NCBI GenBank assembly: GCA_900314885.1
Contig: OMWY01000010.1
Span: 1-64,000, forward strand
Source of the DNA: an uncultured Eubacteriales bacterium
GTDB taxonomy: Bacteria; Bacillota; Clostridia; Lachnospirales; Lachnospiraceae
DNA: 64,000 nucleotides
Direction of reading: 5' to 3'
Shown here: positions 35,568 to 43,980 of the stretch, in pieces
How positions within the stretch are numbered: the stretch's first letter is position 1
Layout of the letters: the number at the start of each line of letters is the position of its first letter
Notes under the pieces: model-generated
Databases searched by the model: none
What the model was told of the DNA's origin: nothing
The model's input: only the letters and a program-made list of their open reading frames with translations
Translations under genes and position numbers: made by a program

Positions 35568-36908
35568 TCAGATATTGTAATTCAATTTACGTTCATCAAT
35601 AATTCTTCTTGACTTATGCTCTGAACGAGTATTTAAGTCTCCGTCCGGATGAACGATAACCTCGTAAGGCTTCACACCTATACGGGCCTTAAGAGCTGTG
35701 GATACCTCAGCAGCAACGGATTCATCTGTAGCCGGATTGTCAGCCTTCTTCTCTATTTCAACCGAATACTTGCATGTAAAATCCTTCTCAAATACGCGGA
35801 TTAAATACTCGCCCGTTATTCCCTTGAATTCTCGAATTACGGCTTCAATATCGCTAGGGAATACATTTACGGCTGAAACTATAAACATATCGTCCTTACG
35901 TCCGATTACGTGAATCCTGCCATGGGTTCTGCCGCATTTGCAAGGCGTATTATCTATCCACCCTATATCACCGGTCCTGAAGCGGATAAGTGGACGTGCA
36001 TGCTTTCTCAAGGTCGTGAAGACTAATTCTCCTGTCTCGCCCGGCTTAAGAACCTCTCCCGTATGAATATCAACAGTCTCAACAAGGATATGATTTTCTG
36101 CGATATGAAGACCATCCTTCGCCTCGCACATAGCGGCGCAGGCTCCGAATATATCGGAAAGTCCGTAGAAGTCGTAAACCTCCGCTCCCCACAAATCCTC
36201 AATCGCTTTCCTTGTGGCTCCAATAGAGCCACCAAGCTCTCCCGCTACGATTATTTTCTTGATATTTAAATCCTTCTTAGGGTCTATTCCCTTCTTAAGT
36301 GCCTTCTCACCTAACTGCCATGCGTATGATGGACTGGTCCATATGATTGTAGGCTGATAAGTCTTTAAAATAAATAAGAGTCTCTCACTTGGAAGTGTAC
36401 CGCCCCAGATGCAGAGGGCTCCGAGATTCTGGGCTCCGATAACATCAGGGCCTCCAACGTAAAGAGAGAAGTTAAGAGCGTGCACATATCTGTCATTAGG
36501 TCTCATGCCTATCTGCCAGAACCACCGGCTCTCAGTATCCTGGAATTCCTCAAAGTCCTGTTTTGTAAATGGACTGATAGTCGGCACGCCTGTCGAACCG
36601 GTTGACGTTGAAACAAACACAACATCTTCCTCAGGCACAGCCACAAGTTCTCCTAAAAGTGATCCTACCCCCTGGGTATCACGTTCTGTCTTCTTGTCGA
36701 TAAATGGAAATTTCTGAATATCGGAAAGCTCCTTGATGTCAGATGGCTTTACCCCCGCAGCATCGAATGACCTCTTATAATAAGGCGCATGGTCATAGGC
36801 GAACTGAACTATTTCCTTTAGATCGGCAAGCTGCTTTTTCTCAAGCTCAGCCCTCGGCATGGTTTCAAGCTCCTCGTTCCAGTACTTGTTGAGTATGTTT
36901 CTGCTCAT
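35568..36908 (-). CDS. paaK: Phenylacetate-CoA ligase family adenylate-forming enzyme
   Basis: A 446-residue AMP-forming acyl-CoA ligase. The P-loop-like STSTGSTGVPTISPFTKQD, then FYGLSDIFGACAA, GELVFTTL, FRTGDIG and the CxC motif CKCGRTHGRIHVIGRKDDM are PaaK features. A typical C-terminal AMP-binding domain follows. It joins CoA to phenylacetate or a related aryl acid; in anaerobes homologues also use indoleacetate or hydroxyphenylacetate. The ATG follows AAAGGGAGGACC. It has its own promoter and is followed by an aminotransferase gene. Confidence 0.87.
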   Translation of the reverse strand: MSRNILNKYWNEELETMPRAELEKKQLADLKEIVQFAYDHAPYYKRSFDAAGVKPSDIKELSDIQKFPFIDKKTERDTQGVGSLLGELVAVPEEDVVFVSTSTGSTGVPTISPFTKQDFEEFQDTESRWFWQIGMRPNDRYVHALNFSLYVGGPDVIGAQNLGALCIWGGTLPSERLLFILKTYQPTIIWTSPSYAWQLGEKALKKGIDPKKDLNIKKIIVAGELGGSIGATRKAIEDLWGAEVYDFYGLSDIFGACAAMCEAKDGLHIAENHILVETVDIHTGEVLKPGETGELVFTTLRKHARPLIRFRTGDIGWIDNTPCKCGRTHGRIHVIGRKDDMFIVSAVNVFPSDIEAVIREFKGITGEYLIRVFEKDFTCKYSVEIEKKADNPATDESVAAEVSTALKARIGVKPYEVIVHPDGDLNTRSEHKSRRIIDERKLNYNI

Positions 36909-36940
36909 GTGTTTTGGTCCTCCCTTTCTTTGATAGGTTA

Positions 36941-36988
36941 AGTATACATCAAAAAAATGCTTTTGTCTAATATGCTATAGGTATGCTA
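36941..36988 (-). promoter_or_regulatory. paaK promoter with two direct repeats one turn apart
   Basis: On the minus strand TAGACA (36964-36969) and TATACT (36941-36946) are 17 bases apart. Directly upstream of the -35, TATGCTA occurs at 36971-36977 and again at 36982-36988, an 11-base period that would place both on one face of the helix, as for an activator. Confidence 0.6.
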
Positions 36989-37031
36989 GGTTATAGGCTA
37001 AACTTATAACGTCAAATAAACACAACCATCA

Positions 37032-37820
37032 CTATTTTGTAAGTCCAAGTATCTTCTCTGCGTTATGGAAGGCTATTTTCTCCTGTTCGTCAGAGCGAAG
37101 CGGCAGGCTTAGAAATGCTTCGACTTCCTTCACAGGATCCCAGAGTGGAAAATCCGTTCCGAATAGCAGTCTCTCCGCTCCGTAGCCTCTTATGTATTCA
37201 ACCATTTTTTTTGGTGGGATAAATGCCATGCAGCTTGATATGTCAAAATAACAATTTTTATTCTTCAGCAGTGCATATCCTTCCTCGAAAATAGACCAGC
37301 CACCGAGGTGGGCAGCTATTACCTGAAGCTTCGGAAATTCATTTAAGACATGGACTAACCGCCTCGGATGAGAAAAATCGAATCTCTTGTCTCCGCAGTG
37401 AATAAGGACGGGAAGTCTTCCCTCAAGTCGCTCATATGCAGGAAAAAGTCTCTCATCATCGATAGGAAATTTCTGAGAGTCGGGATGTAATTTAATCCCC
37501 TTTAAGCCCGAAGCTTCTATATAATCAATTTCGCTGTTAAAATCCTCCATGTCCGCGTGCAGGGTTCCAAAGCCGAAAAATTCAGGATGTTTTTTCACCT
37601 CGCCCACTATAAATTCATTGATATGCCTTACCTGCTCCGGCTTATTCGCAACAGGAAGGAGGACGAATTCTGAGATTCCCGCCTCCTTTCCTCTCGCAAG
37701 CAAGCTCTCGGCAGTACCTGTAAATTCGGTATTTAAGCTATAGAATTCACAGATACTTTCCGTAGCCTTGGCCGCGATTTCAGGAGGATAGATGTGAGTG
37801 TGAAAATCTATAATTTTCAT
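37032..37820 (-). CDS. Amidohydrolase family protein (PF04909-like)
   Basis: A 262-residue TIM-barrel metal hydrolase. The N-terminal HxH is in IDFHTHIYPPEI, followed by GLKGIKLHPDSQKF, His in LIHCGDKRF and VIAAHLGGW, and the metal Asp in LLFGTDFPLWDP. These enzymes hydrolyse C-N bonds or decarboxylate aromatic acids. Its start lies 41 bases inside the end of the oxidoreductase beta-subunit gene, with GGAGG before the ATG, so it is the last gene of that operon. Substrate unknown. Confidence 0.83.
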   Translation of the reverse strand: MKIIDFHTHIYPPEIAAKATESICEFYSLNTEFTGTAESLLARGKEAGISEFVLLPVANKPEQVRHINEFIVGEVKKHPEFFGFGTLHADMEDFNSEIDYIEASGLKGIKLHPDSQKFPIDDERLFPAYERLEGRLPVLIHCGDKRFDFSHPRRLVHVLNEFPKLQVIAAHLGGWSIFEEGYALLKNKNCYFDISSCMAFIPPKKMVEYIRGYGAERLLFGTDFPLWDPVKEVEAFLSLPLRSDEQEKIAFHNAEKILGLTK

Positions 37821-38691
37821 GAATCTGCCTCCATTTCTTATCGCGTGAATTAATTATTGTTTCAAGGTCTTCATCCGTCAGATGCTTAAATCTTCCCTGT
37901 CTTTTTATATAATGACCTACATCTGTGAATTCCTTCGGTTCATAATTTAATTTATATTCTCCGTCCTCATATTCAGCTAAATACCAGAGGCCACAGTCTA
38001 CTACCTCCTTCGCGACCTCTACGGTTTCATCGGTAGCTATTCCCCATCCCGTAGGGCATGGTGAAATGATGTGAATATATTTCGTTCCCTTTATCTTCGA
38101 AGCCTTCTCGACCTTATTTATAAAATCAGGAAGATATCCTATACTTGCGGTAGCTGCGTAGGGAATATCATGCGCCGCGACAATCTCGAACATATTTTTC
38201 TTAGGTCTGATATTTCCGCGGATATTTTTACCGGCAGGAGTTGTGGTAGTCCTTGCTCCAAATGGAGTCAGCGAGCTCTTCTGGATTCCGGTATTCATAT
38301 ACGCTTCATTGTCGTAGCAGATATAAAGAATATTATCATTCCTGTCAATGGCGCCTGAAAGAGCCTGGATTCCTATATCAGCAGTGCCACCGTCTCCCGC
38401 GAAGCCAACAGCCGGAAAATCAGTTATTCCCTGAGCACGGAGTCCTGCTTCTATTCCGGTAAGCATGGAAGCGGTTCCCGCAAAAGTGGAAATTATAGCG
38501 TTATTAGCAAAGCAGAGTTGGGGGAAATTAAAGCCGACAGCTGACATACATCCGGCCGGAAGTACAGCTATTGACCTCTCTCCCAATACCTTTAGGGCAA
38601 TCCTGACAGCAAGGCTCCCGCCACAACCTGCGCAGGCCTTATGGCCATAAAAATATTCGTCTTCATTTAATGTCTTAGCCGAAATACTCAC
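37780..38691 (-). CDS. porB: 2-oxoacid:ferredoxin oxidoreductase, beta subunit
   Basis: A 303-residue thiamine-diphosphate subunit. Cluster-binding Cys in KACAGCGGSLAVRIAL, the TPP/Mg motif GFAGDGGTADIGIQALSGA with ICYDNEAYMNTGIQ, and the POR/VOR-type TTTTPAGK are visible. With subunits alpha, delta and gamma it converts a 2-oxoacid plus CoA to acyl-CoA, CO2 and reduced ferredoxin, reversibly. Overlaps the alpha gene by four bases (ATGA-type). Whether it prefers pyruvate, 2-oxobutyrate, branched or aryl 2-oxoacids is not resolved. Confidence 0.9.
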   Translation of the reverse strand: MSISAKTLNEDEYFYGHKACAGCGGSLAVRIALKVLGERSIAVLPAGCMSAVGFNFPQLCFANNAIISTFAGTASMLTGIEAGLRAQGITDFPAVGFAGDGGTADIGIQALSGAIDRNDNILYICYDNEAYMNTGIQKSSLTPFGARTTTTPAGKNIRGNIRPKKNMFEIVAAHDIPYAATASIGYLPDFINKVEKASKIKGTKYIHIISPCPTGWGIATDETVEVAKEVVDCGLWYLAEYEDGEYKLNYEPKEFTDVGHYIKRQGRFKHLTDEDLETIINSRDKKWRQIHENYRFSHSHLSS

Positions 38692-39854
38692 TCCTCGTCA
38701 CCTCCGATCCCCATAAATTTTACTCCAGATTTTTCTTCTTTTAATTCAGAAAAAATATCTTCTATTTCTTCCGTAGAAATATTTTGACCGCCCAAACCAC
38801 CAATATAATTTGACGTAGGTATATTTATACCTGCCTTTTGTAGAGCAGAATTGACATTGGTATAAACCGTCCCTTCATTTCCAAAGGATACGTCCTTCTC
38901 AAGCACTGCTATCGCCTTAGCCCGATTTACAGCATCAGATATCTCTTCATTTGGAAATGGGCGTAAATACCTGATCCTAAGGAGTCCGACTTTTTCTCCT
39001 TTATCTCTTAATCTGTCTACTGTCTCCTTAACAAGGCCCGCGATACTTCCGAGAGTAATTATAATATAATCGGCGTCATCCGTCTTATATTTCTCCGTTA
39101 ATCCGGTATATTTTCTCCCGAATATATTATAGAATTTTTCTTCGGCTTCATGTATTGCGTTTAGCGCATTTAAAAGTCCAAGATGCTCCTTATATTTAAA
39201 TAAATAATTCGTATCAGGCCCGGCTGAAAATCCTAAGTTTCTCGGGTGGTCGAGATCCATCTTATTTTCAGTCTCGTATTTTGGTAAAAACTTATCAGCC
39301 TCTTCCTCTGTTGGTACTTCCACTACCTCGTAGGTATGAGTCAGGACAAAGCCGTCAAGGTTCGCCATAAATGGGGTGGAAACCTCCTTTTTCTCGGCTA
39401 TATAATAGCTCATAAGGGCAAGGTCAAGCGCCTCTTGGGCGTCCATGGCGTAGGCCTGAATCCACCCGCTGTCAAGAAGGGAAATCGAATCTCTCTGGTC
39501 TCCGTATATATTCCACGGAAGAGCCGTGGACCTGTTAGCGTTCATCATAACGATAGGGAAACGCCCACCTGAGGCATAGGTAAGACATTCAGCCATATAG
39601 AGAAGGCCCTGAGACGATGTCGCTGTGAAGGCTCTCGCTCCGACCGCCGAAGCTCCCATAGCGCATGAAAGGGCCGAATGTTCAGACTCAACATGAATAA
39701 ATTCAGCCTTAAGGCTTCCGTTCTCCACCATCTCTGACAGTTTCTCAACAACAATAGTCTGGGGAGTAATAGGGTAAGCCGATATAACCTGAGGTCTCGC
39801 GAGACGGATGCCTTCAGCAAAGGCTTCATTACCCGATAAAAATTTTCTTGCCAT
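38688..39854 (-). CDS. porA: 2-oxoacid:ferredoxin oxidoreductase, alpha subunit
   Basis: A 388-residue subunit with the family start ARKFLSGNEAFAEGIRLARPQ, the YPITPQTIVVEKLSE motif and VESEHSALSCAMGASAVGAR. The C-terminal half carries YIIITLGSIAGLVKETVDRL and AIAVLEKDVSFGNEG. The four-gene order gamma, delta, alpha, beta is that of POR/VOR enzymes of anaerobes, where alpha and beta together form the TPP site. Its ATG abuts the delta gene stop (one-base overlap). Confidence 0.9.
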   Translation of the reverse strand: MARKFLSGNEAFAEGIRLARPQVISAYPITPQTIVVEKLSEMVENGSLKAEFIHVESEHSALSCAMGASAVGARAFTATSSQGLLYMAECLTYASGGRFPIVMMNANRSTALPWNIYGDQRDSISLLDSGWIQAYAMDAQEALDLALMSYYIAEKKEVSTPFMANLDGFVLTHTYEVVEVPTEEEADKFLPKYETENKMDLDHPRNLGFSAGPDTNYLFKYKEHLGLLNALNAIHEAEEKFYNIFGRKYTGLTEKYKTDDADYIIITLGSIAGLVKETVDRLRDKGEKVGLLRIRYLRPFPNEEISDAVNRAKAIAVLEKDVSFGNEGTVYTNVNSALQKAGINIPTSNYIGGLGGQNISTEEIEDIFSELKEEKSGVKFMGIGGDEE

Positions 39855-40144
39855 TACTTTTCCGCCTCCATCTCTATTGCTCCAAGCTTACATATTTTTT
39901 TGCATATCCCACAGCCCTTGCAAAAATCATAATCTATTGATACCTTGCCATTATTTTTATAAATTACTCCATCAGGGCAATACAGGTAACACTGAAGGCA
40001 GCCTATACATTTCTCCGAATTAATTACGGGTCTGATATTTCTCCAGCCTGCGTTTCTCGTGACAAGAAATCCTGCCTCATAGGCTGTGGCTTCAGGGATT
40101 TCTGACAGATTCCATTTTTTATTTTCTCGTAAATATGGCTTCAT
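39854..40144 (-). CDS. porD: 2-oxoacid:ferredoxin oxidoreductase, delta (dicluster ferredoxin) subunit
   Basis: A 96-residue ferredoxin-like subunit. Two 4Fe-4S motifs are complete: CIGCLQCYLYCPDG and CKGCGICKKICKLG. The N-terminal 45 residues (RENKKWNLSEIPEATAYEAG) are the usual PorD extension. It carries electrons from the TPP site to external ferredoxin. It overlaps gamma and alpha genes at its two ends. Confidence 0.92.
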   Translation of the reverse strand: MKPYLRENKKWNLSEIPEATAYEAGFLVTRNAGWRNIRPVINSEKCIGCLQCYLYCPDGVIYKNNGKVSIDYDFCKGCGICKKICKLGAIEMEAEK

Positions 40145-40677
40145 AAATTTCCTCCCTCGGTCACCTCTCTATAGGCTGCTTCGACAGCCGCGATATTTTT
40201 ATCGTGGAGCTTTGGCGCCATATTTTCTTTTATCGCATTTGCGATATTATCGATATTAATCTCTCTAAAATGGGCCGCAAGCGCTCCGAGCATTATGGTA
40301 TTTACAATTGGTCTTTTTAATATATCAAGAGCAATTTTATCACCGTCAATTGTGACAATCCGACTGTCATTATAGTTCTTCTTCGTATTAATTAATATTT
40401 TCCCATCCTCTTTTAAATCAGAAAAAGCTGAATCAGAAAATAAGGTATCATCAAGATAAATAATATAATCAGCCTTATTTATTTCACTCCTGTCTCCGAT
40501 AGTATTCCTGTCAAGCTTTGTAAATGCCCTTATAGGCGCTCCCCTTCTCTCCGGTCCGAATGATGGAAAAGCTAACGCGAAATTCTCCTCCCCGTTAAGT
40601 ATATAAGCATCTCCTAAGAGTCTTGCGGCGGTGAATGCCCCCTCACCGCCTCTGCCGTGCCATAAAACCTCTGTCAT
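40141..40677 (-). CDS. porG: 2-oxoacid:ferredoxin oxidoreductase, gamma subunit
   Basis: About 178 residues. The family pattern MTEVLWHGRGGEGAFTAARLL, ENFALAFPSFGPERRGAPIRAF and DRSEINKADYIIYLDDTL is clear. This subunit takes part in CoA binding. Start at MTEVLW, directly behind AAAGGAAATTT; seventeen upstream codons overlap cysK and are rejected. First of four subunit genes, 16 bases after cysK. Confidence 0.9.
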   Translation of the reverse strand: MTEVLWHGRGGEGAFTAARLLGDAYILNGEENFALAFPSFGPERRGAPIRAFTKLDRNTIGDRSEINKADYIIYLDDTLFSDSAFSDLKEDGKILINTKKNYNDSRIVTIDGDKIALDILKRPIVNTIMLGALAAHFREINIDNIANAIKENMAPKLHDKNIAAVEAAYREVTEGGNL

Positions 40678-40693
40678 AAATTTCCTTTCTCTT

Positions 40694-41605
40694 CTACTCG
40701 TAGAGGTGCTTACTGAAATACCTGTCACCCCTGTCGGGCAGAATAATTACTATATTTCCTCTTGCTCCCTTAGCGATAAGCTTTTTAGCAGCCGCATAAG
40801 CTCCGCCTGATGAAGACCCTGCGAAAATTCCTTCCTTCTTCGCAAGCTCCCTCGCTCCCGTAAAAGCATCATCATCATTTATCTTAATAACCTGATCTAC
40901 GAGAGACATATCCATGGTGTCCGCGATAAAGTCATTTCCGATGCCCTCGATATTATAATCGCCGTGCTCCCCGCCTCCCATAGTTGAACCGACCGGGTCA
41001 GCGAGGATTCCCTTTATCGACGGATTCTGTTCCTTAAGATATTTTACCACACCTGAGTAAGTTCCGCCACTACCTGCGCCGGCAACCAGGAAATTTATTT
41101 TTCCATCGAGGTCCTTATATATCTCAGGGCCTGTCGTCTCATAGTGGGCAAGTGGGTTCGCCTGATTCTTAAACTGCTTAAGCGATACTGCCCCCGGAAT
41201 CGTAGCCTTTACTTCTTCAGCCTTAGCTGCTGCGCCAAGCATTCCGTCCTCCCTTGGCGTGTTAATAATCTCGGCGCCCAAGGCGCGCATAAGGGTCTGC
41301 TTCTCTTCCGAGAATTTATCAGGCACTACGAAAATGATCCTATAGCCTTTATTTAAAGCGGCGAAGGCTATTCCAAGGCCTGTGTTTCCGGCGGTTCCCT
41401 CTACTATGGTGCCACCCTTTTTAAGGATTCCTCGTCTCTCGGCATCCTCTATCATGTACTTCCCTGTTCTGTCCTTTACGCTTCCGGCAGGGTTAGCGAG
41501 TTCAAGCTTCGCGAATATTCTCGCCCCTCCAGGTAAGCCTACATGAGTAAGCTCAACCAGGGGTGTATTTCCAATAAGGTCCTGCATCGATTTATAGTAT
41601 TTCAT
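40694..41605 (-). CDS. cysK: Cysteine synthase (O-acetylserine sulfhydrylase)
   Basis: About 303 residues. Fold-type II PLP enzyme: Lys in PAGSVKDRTGKYMIEDAE, the substrate loop EGTAGNTGLGIAFA, the glycine-rich phosphate loop AGAGSGGTYSG and the late EGIFAGSSSGGAYAAA. It makes cysteine from O-acetylserine and sulfide; some homologues instead make cystathionine from homocysteine (CBS-like MccA), which would fit the neighbour gene. Start at MKYYKS, one base after the upstream TGA with GAGGAATGAA before it. Confidence 0.9.
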   Translation of the reverse strand: MKYYKSMQDLIGNTPLVELTHVGLPGGARIFAKLELANPAGSVKDRTGKYMIEDAERRGILKKGGTIVEGTAGNTGLGIAFAALNKGYRIIFVVPDKFSEEKQTLMRALGAEIINTPREDGMLGAAAKAEEVKATIPGAVSLKQFKNQANPLAHYETTGPEIYKDLDGKINFLVAGAGSGGTYSGVVKYLKEQNPSIKGILADPVGSTMGGGEHGDYNIEGIGNDFIADTMDMSLVDQVIKINDDDAFTGARELAKKEGIFAGSSSGGAYAAAKKLIAKGARGNIVIILPDRGDRYFSKHLYE

Positions 41606-41606
41606 T

Positions 41607-42764
41607 TCATTCCTCACTTTCACTTATGGCGCTCTCAAGATCGGCTAAGAGGTCATCGACATTTTCAATTCCTACAGATAATCTTATAAGACCATCCGTG
41701 ATTCCGACCTTCTGTCTTATCTCATATGGGATAGACGCATGTGTCATGGTAGCCGGATGGCATACCAGGCTTTCCACGCCGCCAAGGCTCTCGGCGAGAG
41801 CGATAAGGTGGAGTGACTTGAAGAATTTCTTTATATTATAATTTTCCTTTAATTCAAATGAAATCATAGCCCCGCCATTTTTTGCCTGTCGCTTATTAAT
41901 TTCATATCCCTGGGCGTCAGGAAGTCCCGGATAATAAACCTTTTTAACCGCCTTATTTTCTACAAGTGCTTTCGCTATCTTTTCAGCGTTTTCAACATGT
42001 CTGTCAAGTCTTACACCAAGAGTCTTGATTCCTCTTATAAGTAAAAATGAATCAAAAGGCCCGAGTACTCCGCCTGTCGCGTTCTGAATAAAGGCTAATT
42101 TGTCTGCTAATTCCTTATCATTTACGACCACAAGTCCCGCTACCAGATCGCTGTGGCCTCCGAGATATTTTGTAGCGGAATGAATTACAATATCTGTTCC
42201 AAACTCTATAGGCCTCTGTAGGTAAGGAGTCATAAATGTATTATCGACGATAGATAATATTCCATGCTTATTAGCTAGGTCCGCGACAGCCTTAAGGTCG
42301 GTAATTGTAAGAAGCGGATTCGCCGGACTTTCTACGTATATGGCCTTGACATCAGGCGTGATTTTTTTCTCGAGTTCTGAAATATTTGTAGTGTCCTCTA
42401 TAGAGTAGGTTATTCCGAAATTATTGAATATTTTATCGAGAACGCGAAATGTACCGCCATAAACATTGCTCGAAATAAGTATCTTATCTCCTGATTTAAA
42501 GAGACTTAATACAGCGGTAATGGCTGCCATCCCCGATCCAAAAGCAAATCCCGCGATTCCGCCCTCAAGCTCCGCTATAAGGGCTTCAAGCGCTGCCCTC
42601 GTAGGATTTCCGGTGCGGGAATACTCCCAGGTAGGATTCTCACCGATTCCTGTCTGCTCGTAGGTTGATGTCTGGTAAATAGGAACATTTACAGCTCCCG
42701 TATACTTATCTCCGTAGATACCACCGTGAATTAACGCTGATTCAATATTCTTATATTCTGCCAT
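41607..42764 (-). CDS. Cystathionine gamma-synthase / gamma-lyase family PLP enzyme
   Basis: A 385-residue Cys/Met-metabolism PLP enzyme. The PLP Lys lies in VIHSATKYLGGHSDLVAG; YSRTGNPTRAALE, FGSGMAAITAVLSLF and VESPANPLLTITDL are the standard motifs. Sequence alone does not separate MetB (synthase) from MccB/MGL-type lyases. Paired with cysK and followed by a 2-oxoacid:ferredoxin oxidoreductase, a lyase releasing 2-oxobutyrate would make a coherent path. AAAAAGGAGATAAATAATT precedes the ATG. Confidence 0.88.
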   Translation of the reverse strand: MAEYKNIESALIHGGIYGDKYTGAVNVPIYQTSTYEQTGIGENPTWEYSRTGNPTRAALEALIAELEGGIAGFAFGSGMAAITAVLSLFKSGDKILISSNVYGGTFRVLDKIFNNFGITYSIEDTTNISELEKKITPDVKAIYVESPANPLLTITDLKAVADLANKHGILSIVDNTFMTPYLQRPIEFGTDIVIHSATKYLGGHSDLVAGLVVVNDKELADKLAFIQNATGGVLGPFDSFLLIRGIKTLGVRLDRHVENAEKIAKALVENKAVKKVYYPGLPDAQGYEINKRQAKNGGAMISFELKENYNIKKFFKSLHLIALAESLGGVESLVCHPATMTHASIPYEIRQKVGITDGLIRLSVGIENVDDLLADLESAISESEE

Positions 42765-42766
42765 AA

Positions 42767-43685
42767 TTATTTATCTCCTTTTTCCGCTAAAATAATGTGC
42801 ATATTTTCAAATGCCTTTAATCTGTTTTCTTTGTTATCGTAATTGTCAAAAAAATGTTCCTGTATTTTCCCCGGAGTCTCATGAGTTTTTATAATGAATT
42901 TCTGCCTACCCAGCGCTTCGGTAATTTCTGATATTTTAAAGCCATGCTTCATCGGCTCGCCCAGCTTCGCGGTAATTTTCGCGAGATTCCTGACCCTTTC
43001 AGAATTATTATCTTCAAAGGTTGTATCATCAGGGAAGTCAAATACCAGCCTGTTACCCGGCCTCGAAATACCCGATATTTTTCTTACTGTATCCTCGAAT
43101 ACATTTAAAGTAAGATAATAAGTTACGCCAAGGATTGAGAAAAATGTCGGAGCATTTTCATTGAAGTCCGCTTTAATTAAGGAAGCCGCCATGTCATCTT
43201 TACTGAAGTCAACAGGGACAGTAGGTTACATTTGAAGGGATTTCCCAATTAAGCTTTCTTATCCTCTGCAGCTTGTAGCGCTGCGTATCGGGATGGTCGA
43301 CCTCAAATATTTTTATATTCCTGTTCTTATTCCTGAATGAAAATGAATCCATTCCCGCTCCGCATATTACATACTGACAAGGACCATTTTCCTTGGCGAA
43401 GCTCGCGAGCTCACTTTCAGCAAATGCGATTCTCGAAAGTGGAATCGGTGAGATATATCGGTCCAATTTCCGGTACACCTTCGCGGGATTAAAGCTAAGC
43501 TGCCCATGACTTTTCGAATCGTCGAAGTCATTTTCTATCAGTCTTCCGATTCTCCCATACTCTTCGCTTCCCATGAGATCATAGGCTAAGAAGTCATTAA
43601 ACATGCCCTTACTTTCACCTAATGAATGGTAGGCTCTCGCGAATGAACAGAGCTTTGCGGTGATACTTTCTCTTTCTGCTATCAT
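42767..43685 (-). pseudogene. Leucine-carboxyl-methyltransferase-like SAM methyltransferase, one-base frameshift
   Basis: Two open frames together give one ~306-residue LCM-family (PF04072) methyltransferase. The 5' part holds QYVICGAGMDSFSFRN (SAM motif) and KIFEVDHPDTQRYK and runs into NVTYCPC-stop at 43209. In the next frame the expected continuation PVDFSKDDMAASL follows, then FSILGVTYYLT and LVFDFPDDTTF. One extra T after TAC near 43223 accounts for the break. It is either a recent pseudogene, a programmed shift or a sequencing error. It is the first gene after the cysteine attenuator; SD AAAGAGG precedes ATG 43685. Confidence 0.85.
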
Positions 43686-43707
43686 GTCTGCCTCTTTCTA
43701 ATTACAT

Positions 43708-43770
43708 AAAAAGGCCCCGCCTTGTTCTTCTGCTTCAATTAATCTGAAAACATCGAACTCAGGCGGAGCC
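43708..43770 (-). terminator. Attenuator terminator of the cysteine/sulfur operon
   Basis: On the minus strand GGCTCCGCCT (43770-43761) pairs with AGGCGGGGCC (43722-43713), 10 bp with one U-G pair, followed by UUUUU (43712-43708). The 38-base loop can fold a small hairpin of its own. It lies between the leader ORF and the first structural gene, whose ATG is 22 bases after the U-run, as a conditional terminator should. Confidence 0.8.
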
Positions 43771-43825
43771 TAATCATTAAGTAACAGGATTCTTACTGAT
43801 TGCACACAAAAGAGCCGCCTGAATT
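43756..43825 (-). promoter_or_regulatory. Antiterminator pairing overlapping the leader ORF
   Basis: AATTCAGGCGG (43825-43815), inside leader codons 22-25, can pair with CCGCCTGAGTT (43766-43756), 11 bp with one U-G. The second strand is the 5' arm of the terminator plus its flank, so the two structures exclude each other. The hairpin AATTGTT/AACAATT, formed by the last Cys codons and the bases just before the pairing strand, supplies the protector stem. Confidence 0.75.
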
Positions 43826-43888
43826 GTTATTACAACAATTACAGCAGCATACGTTACTGTTAAGAAGAACGGCTGTTTCATGTCTCAT
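43793..43888 (-). CDS. Cysteine-rich leader peptide, 31 aa
   Basis: A 31-codon ORF too short for routine gene calling. It starts at ATG 43888, with GAGG eight bases upstream, and stops at TAA 43793-43795. The peptide begins MRHETAVLLNSNV and continues CCCNCCNNNSGG, so codons 14-16, 18 and 19 are Cys, plus Cys29. Five Cys in six codons makes ribosome movement a sensor of charged tRNA-Cys. It lies between a strong promoter and an attenuator, upstream of cystathionine gamma-synthase/lyase and cysK. The peptide itself probably has no other role, although metal binding by the CCCNCC run cannot be excluded. Confidence 0.82.
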   Translation of the reverse strand: MRHETAVLLNSNVCCCNCCNNNSGGSFVCNQ

Positions 43889-43980
43889 GGCAAATACCTC
43901 GTTACTGTTATCGGTCCATTAGTCAGTGCGATAATGGTTTATTGTTTGGTTTACCTATGTGTTTTATAGGTTATGAACAT

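Noticed and set aside
43811..43870. Leader ORF as an ordinary small metal-binding protein
   Set aside because: Possible from CCCNCC, but the antiterminator strand inside the ORF and the terminator after it make attenuation a better account.
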